A DNA stretch of 64,000 nucleotides from Oceanicola sp. D3 (GTDB taxonomy: Bacteria; Pseudomonadota; Alphaproteobacteria; Rhodobacterales; Rhodobacteraceae): the NCBI RefSeq assembly GCF_006351965.1, contig NZ_CP040932.1, positions 124,001 to 188,000 on the forward strand, in the 5' to 3' direction. The position numbers were made by a program, and so were the translations under genes. Shown here piece by piece: positions 17,485 to 27,251 of the stretch. Positions within the stretch are counted from its first letter, which is position 1, and each line of letters begins with the position of its first letter. The notes beneath the pieces are model-generated. The model saw only the letters and a program-made list of their open reading frames with translations, was not told the DNA's origin and ran no database searches.

Positions 17485-19007
17485 CCCGATGGCTCGCAGG
17501 GGCCGCGGCGACGCTTGTGCTGGCGGTGACGCTGGGCACGCTCGCTGCCGTGGCCTGGCGGGCCGAAAACTTTGCCGCCGTCGGCCCGGCGGCGCAGGAT
17601 GCGCTGTGGTTCACCCTTTGGCAGGCCGTGGTTTCGGCCAGCCTGAGCGTGATTCTCGCGGTACCTGTCGCGCGGGCGCTTGCGCGGCGGCGGTTTTTCG
17701 GGCGCGGGGCGGTCATCACCTTGATGGGCGCTCCCTTTATCCTGCCAACCATCGTCGCCGTGCTGGGGCTTGTCGCTGTCTTCGGGCGCTCCGGTGTGGT
17801 CAACGTGGCGCTGCGGGCCTTGGGCCTACCCGAGGTCAGCCCCTATGGCGCGCAGGGGGTGATTCTGGCGCATGTCTTCTTCAACCTGCCGCTGGCTGTG
17901 CGTCTTGTGTTGCAGGGCTGGCTCGCGATCCCGGCGGAACGGTTTCGGCTGGCGGCCTCGCTCGGCATGGGCGCGGGAGCGATCCAGCGGGGCATTGAGT
18001 GGCCGATGCTGCGGGGCGTGCTGCCCGGCGCGTGGCTGCTGATCTTCGCGCTCTGCCTCACCAGCTTTGCCGTGGCGCTGGCGCTCGGCGGCGGGCCGCG
18101 CGCAACCACCGTGGAACTGGCGATCTATCAGGCGTTTCGCTTCGACTATGCGCTTGGCGCGGCCTCGGTGCTTGGGCTGGTGCAATTTGCCCTCGCGGGC
18201 GCGGCGGCGGCGCTGGCATGGGGGCTGGCGCGGCCTACGGTGTTTGCAGGCGGCCTTGGCGGCGTGGTGCGGCGCTGGGACGGGGGCGGATGGCTGCGCT
18301 GGCAAGACGGGCTGGTTGTGGTGCTCGCCGCCCTCTTCCTGCTCGCGCCGCTGGTCGCGGTGGCCCTGCGCGGCGTGCCGGGGCTGGCGGAGATGCCCTG
18401 GGCCGTCTGGCACGCCGCCGGGCGCTCTGTGGCGGTGGCGCTGGGCTCTGCGGCGCTCTGCCTTGCGTTGGCCCTGCCGATGGCGCTGGCGGCGCGGCGC
18501 GGCCTTTGGGTGCAACTCGTGGGCGTCTTGCCCATCGCCGCCTCACCGCTGGTAATCGGCACCGGCCTCTTCATCCTCAGCTACCGCTGGGTTCGCCCCG
18601 ACGAGATCGCGCTGGTGGTTACCGCACTGGTCAACGCGGTGCTGGCCCTGCCCTTCGCCCTCGCCGCGCTGGTGCCCGCCGCGCGGGAGATGCGCGCCGG
18701 GTCAGGACGGCTGGCCGATAGCCTCGGCATGACCGGTTTGGCGCGGCTGCGGCTGGTGACCCTCCCCACCCTGCGCCGCCCGATCGGCTTTGCCCTCGGC
18801 CTCGCCGCCGCGCTTTCGATGGGAGACCTCGGGGTGATCGCGCTCTTTGCCGATGGCGACACCGCCACGCTGCCCTTGCAACTCTACCGCTTGATGGCCG
18901 CCTACCGGATAGATCAGGCCGCGGGCGCGGCGCTGCTGCTGCTGGTACTCTCGCTGGGGCTGTTCTGGGGATTCGACAGGGGAGGGCGAGCCAATGCTGG
19001 CGCTTGA
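17460..19007 (+). CDS. thiP: Thiamine ABC transporter permease
   Basis: This 515-aa inner-membrane protein carries two fused permease domains in tandem, each with an EAA loop (AERFRLAASLGMGAGAIQRGIEWPML and MRAGSGRLADSLGMTGLARLRLVTLPTL). This is the usual ThiP layout with about twelve helices. ATG 17460 lies inside the end of thiB; the overlap and the overlapping thiQ start indicate one coupled operon under the upstream riboswitch. Confidence 0.92.
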   Translation: MAAGAQPITRWLAGAAATLVLAVTLGTLAAVAWRAENFAAVGPAAQDALWFTLWQAVVSASLSVILAVPVARALARRRFFGRGAVITLMGAPFILPTIVAVLGLVAVFGRSGVVNVALRALGLPEVSPYGAQGVILAHVFFNLPLAVRLVLQGWLAIPAERFRLAASLGMGAGAIQRGIEWPMLRGVLPGAWLLIFALCLTSFAVALALGGGPRATTVELAIYQAFRFDYALGAASVLGLVQFALAGAAAALAWGLARPTVFAGGLGGVVRRWDGGGWLRWQDGLVVVLAALFLLAPLVAVALRGVPGLAEMPWAVWHAAGRSVAVALGSAALCLALALPMALAARRGLWVQLVGVLPIAASPLVIGTGLFILSYRWVRPDEIALVVTALVNAVLALPFALAALVPAAREMRAGSGRLADSLGMTGLARLRLVTLPTLRRPIGFALGLAAALSMGDLGVIALFADGDTATLPLQLYRLMAAYRIDQAAGAALLLLVLSLGLFWGFDRGGRANAGA

Positions 19008-19686
19008 GGGGCTGCGGCTGGAACAGGGCAACTTCGCGCTGGAGGCGGATTGGGCGGTGGAGCCCGGCGCCCGGGTGGCGGTGATCGGCCCGTCGGGTGC
19101 AGGCAAATCGACCCTGCTGATGGGCATCGCCGGCTTCGTGGAGCCTGCGCGCGGGCGGGTGGTTTGGGACGGAAACGACATTAGCGGGCTGGCACCGGGC
19201 GCGCGGCCCGTGTCGGTGCTGTTTCAGGAAGAAAACCTGTTTGGGCACCTAAGCGTGGAGCGAAACGTGGGGCTGGGGCTGCGCCCCGACCTGCGGCTTT
19301 CGGCTGGTGACCGGGCGCGCGTGGATGCCGCGCTGGAGCGGGTCGGGCTGGGCGGCATGGGCGCGCGGCTGCCACGTGAGCTGAGCGGCGGGCAGAGGAG
19401 CCGGGTGGCGCTGGCGCGGGTGCTGCTGCGCCAAAGGCCGGTGCTGCTGCTCGATGAACCCTTCGCGGCGCTCGGCCCTGCGCTGAAGCGCGAGATGCTG
19501 GCACTTGTGCGCGAGATCGCAGAGGAGAGCGGCGCGGCGGTGCTGATGGTCACCCATGACCCGGAAGACGCGCGCGCCTTTGCCGGGCAAACGGTGGTGG
19601 TGGCCGAAGGCCGGGCCGAGGCACCTGTGACGACAGGCCCGTTGCTGGACGATCCGCCGGAGGGGCTCAGGGCCTACCTTGGGTAG
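18994..19686 (+). CDS. thiQ: Thiamine ABC transporter ATP-binding protein
   Basis: This 230-aa single-domain ATPase completes ThiBPQ. Walker A is GPSGAGKST, signature LSGGQRSR, Walker B VLLLDEP and switch His in VTHDPED. It starts inside the end of thiP (14-bp overlap). The strong hairpin at 19761-19792 follows the stop by about 75 bp. Confidence 0.92.
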   Translation: MLALEGLRLEQGNFALEADWAVEPGARVAVIGPSGAGKSTLLMGIAGFVEPARGRVVWDGNDISGLAPGARPVSVLFQEENLFGHLSVERNVGLGLRPDLRLSAGDRARVDAALERVGLGGMGARLPRELSGGQRSRVALARVLLRQRPVLLLDEPFAALGPALKREMLALVREIAEESGAAVLMVTHDPEDARAFAGQTVVVAEGRAEAPVTTGPLLDDPPEGLRAYLG

Positions 19687-19760
19687 CTCTTCGCGGCCCC
19701 CGGCCGCTCATCGCCCCTGCGAAGGCGCCTCGAAGGGCGGATGAGCAGGCCCCGAAACGG

Positions 19761-19792
19761 AAAAGGCGCGAACCGTGAGGTCCGCGCCTTTT
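19761..19792. terminator. Bidirectional rho-independent terminator
   Basis: AAAAGGCGCG and CGCGCCTTTT form a perfect 10-bp stem (19761-19770 with 19783-19792), extended by ACC/GGT in the loop. A/T runs on both sides let it end thiBPQ reading right and petABC reading left. Confidence 0.85.
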
Positions 19793-19811
19793 GTCATTCT
19801 GTCGCCAGCTC

Positions 19812-20642
19812 TCAGGCCTTGGCGTTCAGCGCCTTGGCCCTCGCCTTGTGCGGGGCCCAGAGGCGCTTGTTGGTGAGGTAGAGCAGCACCGAGAGGAAGA
19901 TGAGGAAGCCAACGATCAGGAAGCCTGTTTCCTTGCGCTGCATCATCTTGGGCTCGGCAGCCCACATCAGGAAGGCGGCAACATCCATCGCTTCATGGTG
20001 CAGGTCATTGCTGTGGCCATCGTCAAATTCCACATCCTCGCCCACCAGCGGCGGGGCCATCGAGATCCAGCCGCCGGGGAAGGCGGTGTTCTCGTAGAAG
20101 ACCGAGCCGTATTCCTCTTTCTCCTCGCCGGTGTAGCCGGTGAGCAGGGAGGCGATGTATTCGGCGCCGCCCATGCCCTTGAAGAGCTGGTTCATGCCGG
20201 TGCCATAGGGCCCGTGGAAGCCTGCGCGGGCCTTGGCCATCAGGCTGAGATCGGGCGCGCCGGCGGTGGTGACGGCCGGGAAGTTGTCCGCCGGGGTGGG
20301 GGTGCGGAACTCGCCCAGCTCGGCATCGTAGAAGTCGCGGTTGGCGTCTTCGTCGAGGATGACGATCTGCGAGGCGTAGGCGCGCACCTGATCTTCGGAG
20401 TAGCCCAGCCCGCCCTCTTCGGCCATCGACCGGAAGGAGACATACTTGAGGCCGTGACAGCCCGAGCAGACCTCGGTGTAGATCTTCAAGCCACGTTGCA
20501 GCTGGTTCTGATCATATTTGCCGAAGGGGCCTTCGAAGGAGAAGGCATAGTCTTCGATGTGGCCCTCGCCCCCCGCCGCAAGGGCGGAGGTGGCCGGCAT
20601 GGCCAGTGCGAGCAGGGCGGTGAGTGCGAGTTTGCGGATCAT
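19812..20642 (-). CDS. petC: Cytochrome c1 of the bc1 complex
   Basis: This 276-aa membrane-anchored c-type cytochrome passes electrons from the Rieske centre to cytochrome c. It has a signal peptide (ends ATSALAAGG), the haem-binding motif CSGCH at residues 59-63, the Met-containing [10 protein letters not shown] block for the axial ligand, and a C-terminal anchor helix ([17 protein letters not shown]) followed by a basic tail. It is the last gene of petABC, 18 bp after petB. Confidence 0.95.
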   Translation of the reverse strand: MIRKLALTALLALAMPATSALAAGGEGHIEDYAFSFEGPFGKYDQNQLQRGLKIYTEVCSGCHGLKYVSFRSMAEEGGLGYSEDQVRAYASQIVILDEDANRDFYDAELGEFRTPTPADNFPAVTTAGAPDLSLMAKARAGFHGPYGTGMNQLFKGMGGAEYIASLLTGYTGEEKEEYGSVFYENTAFPGGWISMAPPLVGEDVEFDDGHSNDLHHEAMDVAAFLMWAAEPKMMQRKETGFLIVGFLIFLSVLLYLTNKRLWAPHKARAKALNAKA

Positions 20643-20660
20643 GTCTCTCTCTCCGTCCTC

Positions 20661-21989
20661 TTATTCGGCCGGCGTGGCCGGTTTGGCCTTGCCGTAATGG
20701 GCGTTGAAGTCGTCTTCGATCGTGGCCGGACGCGGCAGCGGTTTCTCGATCACGCCCAGCAGCGGCAGGATCACCAGGAAGTAGGCGAACCAATAGGCCG
20801 AGGCCACCAGCGAGAAGCTGGAGTAGGGCTCTTCTGCCGGCATGGCACCGAGCCACATCAGCACAACGAAGTCGATCACCAGCAGCAGGAACCACCACTT
20901 GAACATCGGGCGATAGCGGCCCGAGCGCACCGAGGAGGTATCAAGCCAGGGTGCCAACGCCATCACCGCGATTGCGCCGAACATCGCCAGCACGCCGAAG
21001 AACTTGGCGTCGATGATGCCGAAGCTGATCCACTCGGCGAACATCACCACCCAGACGTCGGAAGTGAAGGCCCGCAGGATCGCGTAGAACGGCAGGAAGT
21101 ACCATTCGGGCACGATGTGCGCCGGCGTCGAGAGCGCGTTGGCCTCGATGTAGTTGTCGGGGTGGCCGAGGTAGTTGGGCATGAAGGCCACAACCGCGAA
21201 GAACACCGCGAGGATCACCGCAAGGGCGAAGAGATCCTTGATCACGAAGTAGGGCCAGAACGGCAGGGTATCGGCCTCGGCCTCTTCCTTGCTCGCGGTG
21301 CGCACCGCAACCCCGGTGGGGTTGTTGTTGCCAGTGGTGTGGAAGGCCCAGATGTGCACCGCCACCAGCGCCGCGATGACCATCGGCAGCAGGTAGTGCA
21401 GCGAGAAGAAGCGGTTGAGCGTGGCGTTATCCACCGCGGGGCCGCCGAGCAGCCAGGTCTGGATGCTTTCGCCGACAAAGGGGATCGCGCCGAAGAGACC
21501 GGTGATCACCGTGGCCCCCCAGAACGACATCTGACCCCAGGGCAGAACGTAGCCCATGAAGGCCGTGCCCATCATGGCGAGGTAGATCAGCATGCCAACG
21601 ATCCACGTCACCTCGCGCGGGGTCTTGTAGGAGCCGTAGAACAGGCCGCGGAAGATGTGGATGTAGACTGCGAAGAAGAACAGCGAAGCGCCGTTCATGT
21701 GGGTGTAGCGAATGAAGTAGCCGCCGTTTACATCGCGCATGATGTGCTCGATGGAGGCAAAGGCGTAGTCGACGTGGGGCGTGTAGTGCATCACCAGAAC
21801 GACGCCGGTGGCGATCATCAGCACAAGGCAGAAGGTGAGGACGATGCCCCAGATCCACCACCAGTTCAGGTTCTTGGGGGTGGGGATCATCAGGGTGTCG
21901 TAGGCCAGCCCGACGATGGGCAGGCGCGAGTGAAGCCACTTCTCGATACCGGTCTTGGGTTCGTAGTGGTCGTGCGGAATACCGGACAT
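20661..21989 (-). CDS. petB: Cytochrome b of the bc1 complex
   Basis: This 442-aa integral membrane subunit holds two b haems and the quinol oxidation and quinone reduction sites. The full bacterial bc1 type is seen: WWWIWG near the N-terminus, the four haem-ligand His residues in helices B and D, the Qo-site PEWY motif ([17 protein letters not shown]), and [10 protein letters not shown]. It lies between the Rieske gene (14-bp gap) and cytochrome c1. Confidence 0.96.
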   Translation of the reverse strand: MSGIPHDHYEPKTGIEKWLHSRLPIVGLAYDTLMIPTPKNLNWWWIWGIVLTFCLVLMIATGVVLVMHYTPHVDYAFASIEHIMRDVNGGYFIRYTHMNGASLFFFAVYIHIFRGLFYGSYKTPREVTWIVGMLIYLAMMGTAFMGYVLPWGQMSFWGATVITGLFGAIPFVGESIQTWLLGGPAVDNATLNRFFSLHYLLPMVIAALVAVHIWAFHTTGNNNPTGVAVRTASKEEAEADTLPFWPYFVIKDLFALAVILAVFFAVVAFMPNYLGHPDNYIEANALSTPAHIVPEWYFLPFYAILRAFTSDVWVVMFAEWISFGIIDAKFFGVLAMFGAIAVMALAPWLDTSSVRSGRYRPMFKWWFLLLVIDFVVLMWLGAMPAEEPYSSFSLVASAYWFAYFLVILPLLGVIEKPLPRPATIEDDFNAHYGKAKPATPAE

Positions 21990-22003
21990 CTGCGTTCCCT
22001 CCC

Positions 22004-22564
22004 TTAACCGAGCTGAATGGTTGTTTCGTCGACGAATTCCGCGACCGGAACCGGCAGGTTCTCTGGCGCGGGGCCTTTGCGGATGCGGCCAGACGTATCG
22101 TAGTGCGAGCCGTGGCAGGGGCAGAACCAGCCGCCAAACTCACCGGCACCGTCACCCAGCGGCACACAGCCGAGGTGGGTGCACACGCCCATCATCACCA
22201 GCCATTCGCCGTTTTCATCGAGCGAGCGGTTCTCGTCGGTGGCGGGCAGGCCGGGCTTGTTTTCGTTCCGGTCGATCGGATCGACCAGATCGGCCATCGC
22301 AACGGCGCGGGCCTCTTCGATCTCTTCAGCGGTGCGGCGGCGGATGAACACCGGCTTGCCGAGCCACTTCACGGTGAGCTGGGTGCCGACTTCGACACCG
22401 CTCACATCGACGCGAATCGAGCTGAGCGCCCGAACGTCGGCGGAGGGGTTCATCTGGTTGACCAGACCCCAAGCGGCCCCGCCGGTGGCGACAGCGCCGG
22501 CCCCTGCGGTTGCATAATAGATGAAATCCCGGCGTGTACCTTCGGGCTCGTGAGTGTCCGACAC
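22004..22564 (-). CDS. petA: Rieske iron-sulfur subunit of the bc1 complex
   Basis: This 186-aa [2Fe-2S] subunit has the cluster ligands CTHLGC (128-133) and CPCHGS (148-153). A twin-arginine RRDF near residue 11 precedes the uncleaved anchor helix ([19 protein letters not shown]), consistent with Tat export. It starts at GTG 22564 with GAAGGAG eight bases upstream. It is the first gene of the petABC operon; the promoter should lie in the 297-bp gap to the divergent barrel gene. Confidence 0.95.
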   Translation of the reverse strand: MSDTHEPEGTRRDFIYYATAGAGAVATGGAAWGLVNQMNPSADVRALSSIRVDVSGVEVGTQLTVKWLGKPVFIRRRTAEEIEEARAVAMADLVDPIDRNENKPGLPATDENRSLDENGEWLVMMGVCTHLGCVPLGDGAGEFGGWFCPCHGSHYDTSGRIRKGPAPENLPVPVAEFVDETTIQLG

Positions 22565-22861
22565 GGGTTGTTCTCCTTCTCACCGGCCCGGCGCGTAGGC
22601 GGGCCATGACGCGGCATGACAAGGGCGTGAGCCCAGCCATTTCGCGCGGTTATTAGCTGCCTGCATCGCGCCAGTCCAGCGGACATTCCCGCACAGTTGC
22701 GGCCAAGTGACGCAAAAAACGCGCGGAGGCCGGAAAAAGGGCAGCAAAGCATCACATCGCACCCTGCGTCACCGGCGCGGCTGTAAATCGGCCCGTGCCG
22801 TGCTAGGTGGGCTGACAGACACATGACGACCACATGACGACCCCTCGGAGCAAAGCCTTCC

Positions 22862-23542
22862 ATGCGTATTCCCGCCCTTCCTCGCCTCGCTGCAACACTC
22901 ACCCTCGCCCTGGCCGCTCTTCTGCCCGCCGCACGGCCAGCTGCGGCGGAGATGGAGCTGAGCTTCTACACAGGCTACCAGACCGCACCGCACAGCCGGG
23001 TGGAGGGCAATGACGGCACCTCCGATTTCTCGTTCCTGTCAGAGTGGGAAGGCCGCCCCTTCGAGGCACCGCCCTACTACGGCATCCGCGCCACGTGGTG
23101 GCGCAGCGCCAACCTTGGCTTCGGGGCCGAATTTACCCACACCAAGGTTTATGCCACTGATGAAACCCGCGTCGACAACGGCTTTGACCGGCTGGAGCTG
23201 ACCGACGGGCTCAATATCATCACCGCCAACGTGCTCTACCGCTGGCCCGGCCAATGGGCCTCTGGCAAGCTGACCCCCTATGTGGGCGCGGGCCTCGGCA
23301 TTGCGGTGCCGCATGTGGATATCACGCCCACCGGCGGCGCAAAGACCTTCGAATACCAGTTCACCGGCCCCGCCGCGCGCTGGATGGCCGGAGCCTCCTA
23401 CGCCTTCAAAGACACATGGTCGGTGTTTGGCGAGTATCAGGGCACCTATTCGGCCAACAAGGGCGACCTTGAAGGCGGCGGCGAGTGGGAATCGAACATC
23501 CTGACCAACGCCATCAACATCGGCGTCAGCTACAACTTCTGA
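22862..23542 (+). CDS. Outer-membrane beta-barrel protein, LpxQ (lipid A oxidase)-like
   Basis: This 226-aa protein has a signal peptide ending RPAAAEM and about eight amphipathic strands, ending in aromatic YNF as outer-membrane barrels do. The blocks ELSFYTGYQTAPHSRV and APPYYGIRATWW resemble alphaproteobacterial proteins annotated as lipid A oxidase after Rhizobium LpxQ. The barrel assignment is good; the oxidase activity is only inferred from that likeness. It is divergent from petA and followed by a mini-hairpin repeat. Confidence 0.7.
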   Translation: MRIPALPRLAATLTLALAALLPAARPAAAEMELSFYTGYQTAPHSRVEGNDGTSDFSFLSEWEGRPFEAPPYYGIRATWWRSANLGFGAEFTHTKVYATDETRVDNGFDRLELTDGLNIITANVLYRWPGQWASGKLTPYVGAGLGIAVPHVDITPTGGAKTFEYQFTGPAARWMAGASYAFKDTWSVFGEYQGTYSANKGDLEGGGEWESNILTNAINIGVSYNF

Positions 23543-23563
23543 TCGGGTTGGGCTTGCCGGGGC

Positions 23564-23587
23564 GGTGGGCATATTGCCCACCCTACG
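23564..23587 (+). repeat. Mini-hairpin repeat with CTACG tail, copy 2
   Basis: GGTGGGC-ATATT-GCCCACC followed by CTACG lies between two convergent genes. It has the same design as the elements at 13247 and 48411, with a compensating T/A change in the stem that keeps pairing intact. Confidence 0.6.
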
Positions 23588-23593
23588 GCCCTA

Positions 23594-24208
23594 TCAGCCT
23601 TCGGGCGGCTTGGTGGCCTGCATCGAGGGGCGCTCGCTGAAGCGGGCATACCACTCCGCCAGCGCCTCGTTGCCACTGCGCCAATCCCGCTGGGGGTGGC
23701 GAAAATCCGCATAGCCAAGGCCGCAGGCCAGCGCGATCTGCGCCGCATCAAGCGGGCCTGAGAGGTGGCTCATCCAGCGCGAGTTGGCCGCCGTCGCCGC
23801 GCGGTGAGCCTTGCCCCACTGGGCTTCGACAATCTCCGGGCTCTGCTTTTCCTCCGGGCGCAGCCGGGCCTCATAGGTCATCAGCAGCACCGCCTCGGTC
23901 AGCCCATGGGCCAGCGCCTCAAGCGTCAGCACCTCCCAGATTCGCGATTCGGGGTAGAGCGTCTTGCCGCTCTGGGCGTCGAGAAACCGGCAAATCACCC
24001 GGCTGTCGAACATCGCCGGGCCATCAGGCCGCTCCAGCGTGGGGATCTTGCCCAGCGGGTTTTGCGCCAGCGGCATGGTGCCCGGCGCAAGCGGTGTGCC
24101 CGCTGCCTCAACGCACTCTATCTCCTCGGCCAACCCCGACTCATGCGCAACCACCATGACCATCCGGACAAAGGGCGAGGCAGGACTGTGGTGGAGAATG
24201 TAGGGCAT
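23594..24208 (-). CDS. Glutathione S-transferase family protein
   Basis: This 204-aa soluble protein has the thioredoxin-like N-domain (YILHHSPASPFVRMVMVVAHE, NPLGKIPTLERPDG as the cis-Pro loop, MFDSRVICRFLD as the gamma-glutamyl site) and a helical C-domain (DAAQIALACGLGYADFRHP). ATG 24208 is preferred over an in-frame TTG at 24217. The substrate is unknown. It is unrelated in detail to the other GST at 13276. Confidence 0.85.
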   Translation of the reverse strand: MPYILHHSPASPFVRMVMVVAHESGLAEEIECVEAAGTPLAPGTMPLAQNPLGKIPTLERPDGPAMFDSRVICRFLDAQSGKTLYPESRIWEVLTLEALAHGLTEAVLLMTYEARLRPEEKQSPEIVEAQWGKAHRAATAANSRWMSHLSGPLDAAQIALACGLGYADFRHPQRDWRSGNEALAEWYARFSERPSMQATKPPEG

Positions 24209-24300
24209 TTCTGGCAACCGTCTGGGAGAGTGGACAATTCACGTTGGCTCAAGAATGCCGTGCTGGCAAGTTAACCTTGTCGGGGCGCCCTTACCCTGCG

Positions 24301-24918
24301 TTACTCCGCTCCCAGCATCAGCGCCGCCAAAAGCGCCGGATCCTGCCCGATGCCATAGCCCTTCACCTGCCGCGCCGCCGCCTGCCGGGCCTCCGCAGGC
24401 TTGTTCTGGCCAAGCTTCCACGTGCTCTCTACCTTTTCGACCACAAAGCGAAACGGCTGAATCATCCGCATGAACCGCGCCAAAACGTCGGCAGGCATCT
24501 TGTCGGCGGTCCATGGGGCCTTGGGGAGCAGGCGCTGCTCAAAATGATCTGAAAGCGCATCGAGCACATCGCGCAGGGCAGCGTCGGGCAGCCGCTCCAG
24601 CTGGCCATCGAGTTGCACGGCAACGTAGTTCCACGTCGGCACCTGATCGTCCATCTCGTACCAATCGGGCGAGATGTAACTGTCAGGCCCCATCACCGAG
24701 AGGCGGGCAGGCATCGGGGCGATGCAGGCGCGAGCCATCGGATTGGAGCGCATCATGTGGAGCGTGGCCGTGCCTGCCTCAGCGTCGAGCAGAAAGGGCA
24801 CATGGGCGGTGAGCGGAAAGACCTCGCCATTGGCCGCCAGCGTGCCAAAACCGCGCTCGGCTGCAAAAGCAAGGTTCTGGGCAGTGGGGGCGTCGCGATA
24901 GATCGGGTTTGGGTGCAT
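24301..24918 (-). CDS. PaiB-type FMN-binding negative transcriptional regulator family protein
   Basis: This 205-aa protein of the FMN-binding split-barrel fold carries PaiB family blocks: HVPFLLDAEAGTATLHMMRSNPMA, ISPDWYEMDDQVPTWNYVAV and FRFVVEKVESTWKLGQNK. Bacillus PaiB was described as a regulator of sporulation and protease genes, but here the role is unknown. ATG 24930 would add four residues and lies inside an inverted repeat, so I prefer ATG 24918. Confidence 0.8.
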   Translation of the reverse strand: MHPNPIYRDAPTAQNLAFAAERGFGTLAANGEVFPLTAHVPFLLDAEAGTATLHMMRSNPMARACIAPMPARLSVMGPDSYISPDWYEMDDQVPTWNYVAVQLDGQLERLPDAALRDVLDALSDHFEQRLLPKAPWTADKMPADVLARFMRMIQPFRFVVEKVESTWKLGQNKPAEARQAAARQVKGYGIGQDPALLAALMLGAE

Positions 24919-24927
24919 CGGAGCGGT

Positions 24928-24990
24928 CATCCTCGGGCTTGACCCGGGGATCTCTTGCGGTTGGAGACCCAAGGGTCAAGCCCGAGGATG
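24928..24990. repeat. 18-bp perfect inverted repeat, REP-like element
   Basis: CATCCTCGGGCTTGACCC (24928-24945) is exactly complementary to 24973-24990, with a 27-nt spacer. It sits between the PaiB-like and mtaB genes. The CCTCGGGCTTGACCC core resembles dispersed repeats I have met in other Rhodobacterales and Rhizobiales genomes. A role in mRNA 3'-end protection is possible. Confidence 0.6.
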
Positions 24991-25002
24991 GGGGCGTTGT
25001 GG

Positions 25003-26259
25003 TCAGGCCGCGGTGAGGCGGGCCTTGTCGGTGCCGGTAATCCTGGCCGTCACAAGCGCACCCTCCGGCTGGTCAGAGGCGAAATGCACCTCGGCAAACT
25101 GCTCGGTGCGGCCCATGCGGGGGGATTCGGTGAGCACCCTGTGAGTGAGGCCCTGTTGCGCCGCGAGATGGCGTGCAACGGCAGCCTCCCCGGCGGCACG
25201 CAGTCGAGCGGCACGGGCCTTGATCTCGGGGCCGGGCACGGCGGGCATTTTGGCCGCCGGGGTGCCGGGGCGCGGCGAGTAGGGAAAGACGTGCAGCCAT
25301 GTGAGGTGGCAGTCTTCAACAAGGCGCAGCGAATCTTCGAAGTGCACTTCGGTCTCGGTCGGGAAACCGGCGATGATATCGGCACCAAAGGTCATTTCGG
25401 GGCGCAGCTTGCGCGCCTCTTCGGTAAAGCGGATCGCATCGTCGCGCAGGTGGCGGCGCTTCATCCGCTTCAGGATCAGGTCGGCCCCGTGCTGAAGCGA
25501 AAGGTGGAGGTGGGGCATCAGGCGCGGCTCGGTGGCGATGGCCTGCATCAGGTTTTCATCCACCTCAATCGAATCAATCGAGCTGATCCGCAGCCGGGGC
25601 AAGTCGGGCACCAGCTTGAGGATGCGCATGACGAGATCGCCCAGCTTGGGCTGCGCCGGAAGGTCGGCACCCCAACTCGTAAGGTCCACGCCCGTCAGCA
25701 CCACTTCGTTGAAGCCCTTGCCCACCAGTCGCTTGATCTGCTCCACAACCACGCCCGCAGGCACGGAGCGCGAATTGCCGCGCCCGAAGGGGATGATGCA
25801 GAAGGTGCAGCGGTGGTCGCAGCCGTTTTGCACCTGCACATAGGCGCGGTGGCGGCCAAAGCCATCAATCAGATGGCCGGCGGTTTCGGTGACCGACATG
25901 ATGTCATTCACCTGCACACGCTCGGTCTCGCCGATGAAGTCGGGGGCCAACCCGGCCCATGTGTCCGGCTGCATCTTCTCGGTGTTGCCGATCACATGAT
26001 CGACCTCGGGCATCTCGGCAAAGCTCTCGGGCGCAGTCTGCGCCGCGCAGCCGGTGACGATGAGCCGGGCCGCGGGGTGTTCGCGGCGGAGCTTACGAAT
26101 ATCCTGCCGGGCCTTGCGCACAGCTTCTGAAGTGACGGCGCAGGTGTTGACGATCACCGCGCCATGCAGCCCAGCGCCCTCGGCCAGCTCGCGCATCGCC
26201 TCGGTTTCGTAGGCGTTGAGGCGGCAGCCGTGGGTGGAAAAGATCGGCGCGTCAGCCAT
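25003..26259 (-). CDS. mtaB: tRNA t6A37 methylthiotransferase
   Basis: MtaB adds a methylthio group to t6A at position 37 of tRNAs reading ANN codons. This 418-aa radical-SAM protein has the N-terminal UPF0004 domain ([33 protein letters not shown] with the auxiliary-cluster Cys residues), the radical-SAM motif CDHRCTFC and GRGNSRSVP. The C-terminal TRAM-like part is short. GCRLN in place of GCQMN separates MtaB from MiaB. ATG 26259 overlaps the dapF stop by 8 bp. Confidence 0.9.
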   Translation of the reverse strand: MADAPIFSTHGCRLNAYETEAMRELAEGAGLHGAVIVNTCAVTSEAVRKARQDIRKLRREHPAARLIVTGCAAQTAPESFAEMPEVDHVIGNTEKMQPDTWAGLAPDFIGETERVQVNDIMSVTETAGHLIDGFGRHRAYVQVQNGCDHRCTFCIIPFGRGNSRSVPAGVVVEQIKRLVGKGFNEVVLTGVDLTSWGADLPAQPKLGDLVMRILKLVPDLPRLRISSIDSIEVDENLMQAIATEPRLMPHLHLSLQHGADLILKRMKRRHLRDDAIRFTEEARKLRPEMTFGADIIAGFPTETEVHFEDSLRLVEDCHLTWLHVFPYSPRPGTPAAKMPAVPGPEIKARAARLRAAGEAAVARHLAAQQGLTHRVLTESPRMGRTEQFAEVHFASDQPEGALVTARITGTDKARLTAA

Positions 26260-27070
26260 GCCAGACACCATCGAAGACATGGGCGGTAGGCCCGGTCATC
26301 CAGACGCCATCTTCGCGCCAGTCGATGTGGATGGTGCCGCCGTCGAGGTCGATGGTGACCTTGCGCCCGGTCAGGCCGCGACGGTGGGCGGCCACGGCCA
26401 CGGCGCAGGAAGAGGAGCCGGAGGCGAGGGTGATTCCGGTGCCCCGCTCCCAGACCCGCATCCGCAGGTGATCGGGGCCGATGACATGGGCAAACTGCAC
26501 GTTGGTGCGCTCGGGGAACAACGGGTCGTGCTCGACCTCGGGGCCGCGCACGGCGAGGTCCACGGCCTCGGCGTCATCCACGAAGAAGGTGCAATGCGGG
26601 TTGCCCATGGATGTGCCGACAGGGTCGCCCTCGAGCGGCAGGCGGAGCGAGTCGGCATCGCGGGCGAGCGGGATCTCGCGCCAGGTGGTGAGCGGCGCGC
26701 CCATGTTGACGGAGGTAAGGCCGTCGCCGGCATCAACGCAGGGCAGGAGGCCGCGCTCGGTGAGGAGGGTCACGGCGGGTTTGCCCGTTTCCCCCATCAG
26801 GTAACGGGCAATGCAGCGCGTGGCATTGCCGCAGGCGGCTGAGAGCGAGCCGTCGGCGTTGTAGAAGGTGAGCTTGGCATCGGCCTTGTCGCTCAGCTCG
26901 ATCACGGCAAGCTGGTCAAAGCCCACCCCCCGGTGCCGGTCGGCAAGGGCCATCGCAAGTTCCGGAGTCACGACCACGCCGCCCGCGCGGTGATCAAGCA
27001 CCACGAAGTCATTGCCAAGCCCGTGCATTTTCATGAAGGGCAGGCCAGAGGGAGGGGTCTGGTCGCGCAT
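26252..27070 (-). CDS. dapF: Diaminopimelate epimerase
   Basis: DapF converts LL- to meso-diaminopimelate for lysine and peptidoglycan synthesis without cofactor. This 272-aa protein has the two catalytic Cys motifs ([10 protein letters not shown] and GSSSCAVAV) and the N-terminal [13 protein letters not shown]. It is the normal length and lies upstream of mtaB with an 8-bp overlap. It diverges from the tRNA-Lys gene. Confidence 0.95.
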   Translation of the reverse strand: MRDQTPPSGLPFMKMHGLGNDFVVLDHRAGGVVVTPELAMALADRHRGVGFDQLAVIELSDKADAKLTFYNADGSLSAACGNATRCIARYLMGETGKPAVTLLTERGLLPCVDAGDGLTSVNMGAPLTTWREIPLARDADSLRLPLEGDPVGTSMGNPHCTFFVDDAEAVDLAVRGPEVEHDPLFPERTNVQFAHVIGPDHLRMRVWERGTGITLASGSSSCAVAVAAHRRGLTGRKVTIDLDGGTIHIDWREDGVWMTGPTAHVFDGVWHG

Positions 27071-27128
27071 GGGCGGGCATATACAGCGCGGGGGGTGCGC
27101 TTTCCAGCCCGGGGGCGAAGATTCCCGC

Positions 27129-27157
27129 TTGACCCCCCTTGGGGGATTCCCTAGAGA
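27129..27157 (+). promoter_or_regulatory. Probable tRNA-Lys promoter
   Basis: TTGACC (27129-27134), a 17-bp spacer and TAGAGA (27152-27157) make a good sigma70-type promoter that would start about 7-8 bp before the tRNA. The spacer holds a CCCCC-TT-GGGGG dyad. Confidence 0.6.
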
Positions 27158-27171
27158 GCGGGCCTCAGAGT

Positions 27172-27247
27172 GGGCCGTTAGCTCAGTTGGTAGAGCAACT
27201 GACTTTTAATCAGTGGGTCGCAGGTTCGAATCCTGCACGGCTCACCA
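27172..27247 (+). tRNA. tRNA-Lys (anticodon TTT)
   Basis: A complete cloverleaf: acceptor GGGCCGT pairs with ACGGCTC (one G-T), D-arm GCTCAGTTGGTAGAGC, anticodon stem ACTGA/TCAGT with loop CTTTTAA (anticodon at 27205-27207), T-loop GGTTCGAATCC, and encoded CCA at 27245-27247. Its 3' end serves as the island's attachment site and stays intact because the island supplies the same sequence. Confidence 0.97.
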
Positions 27248-27250
27248 CTT
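27231..27250 (+). repeat. Left attachment site of the island (tRNA side)
   Basis: TCCTGCACGGCTCACCACTT covers the tRNA-Lys 3' end and is repeated exactly at 41305-41324. The integrase gene ends two bases away. Confidence 0.9.
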
Positions 27251-27251
27251 C

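Noticed and set aside
19791-22007. 738-codon plus-strand open frame opposite petABC
   Set aside because: It is antisense to three certain cytochrome bc1 genes; its composition (His/Gln/Glu/Arg rich) is that of a GC-rich shadow frame and it has no recognisable domain.
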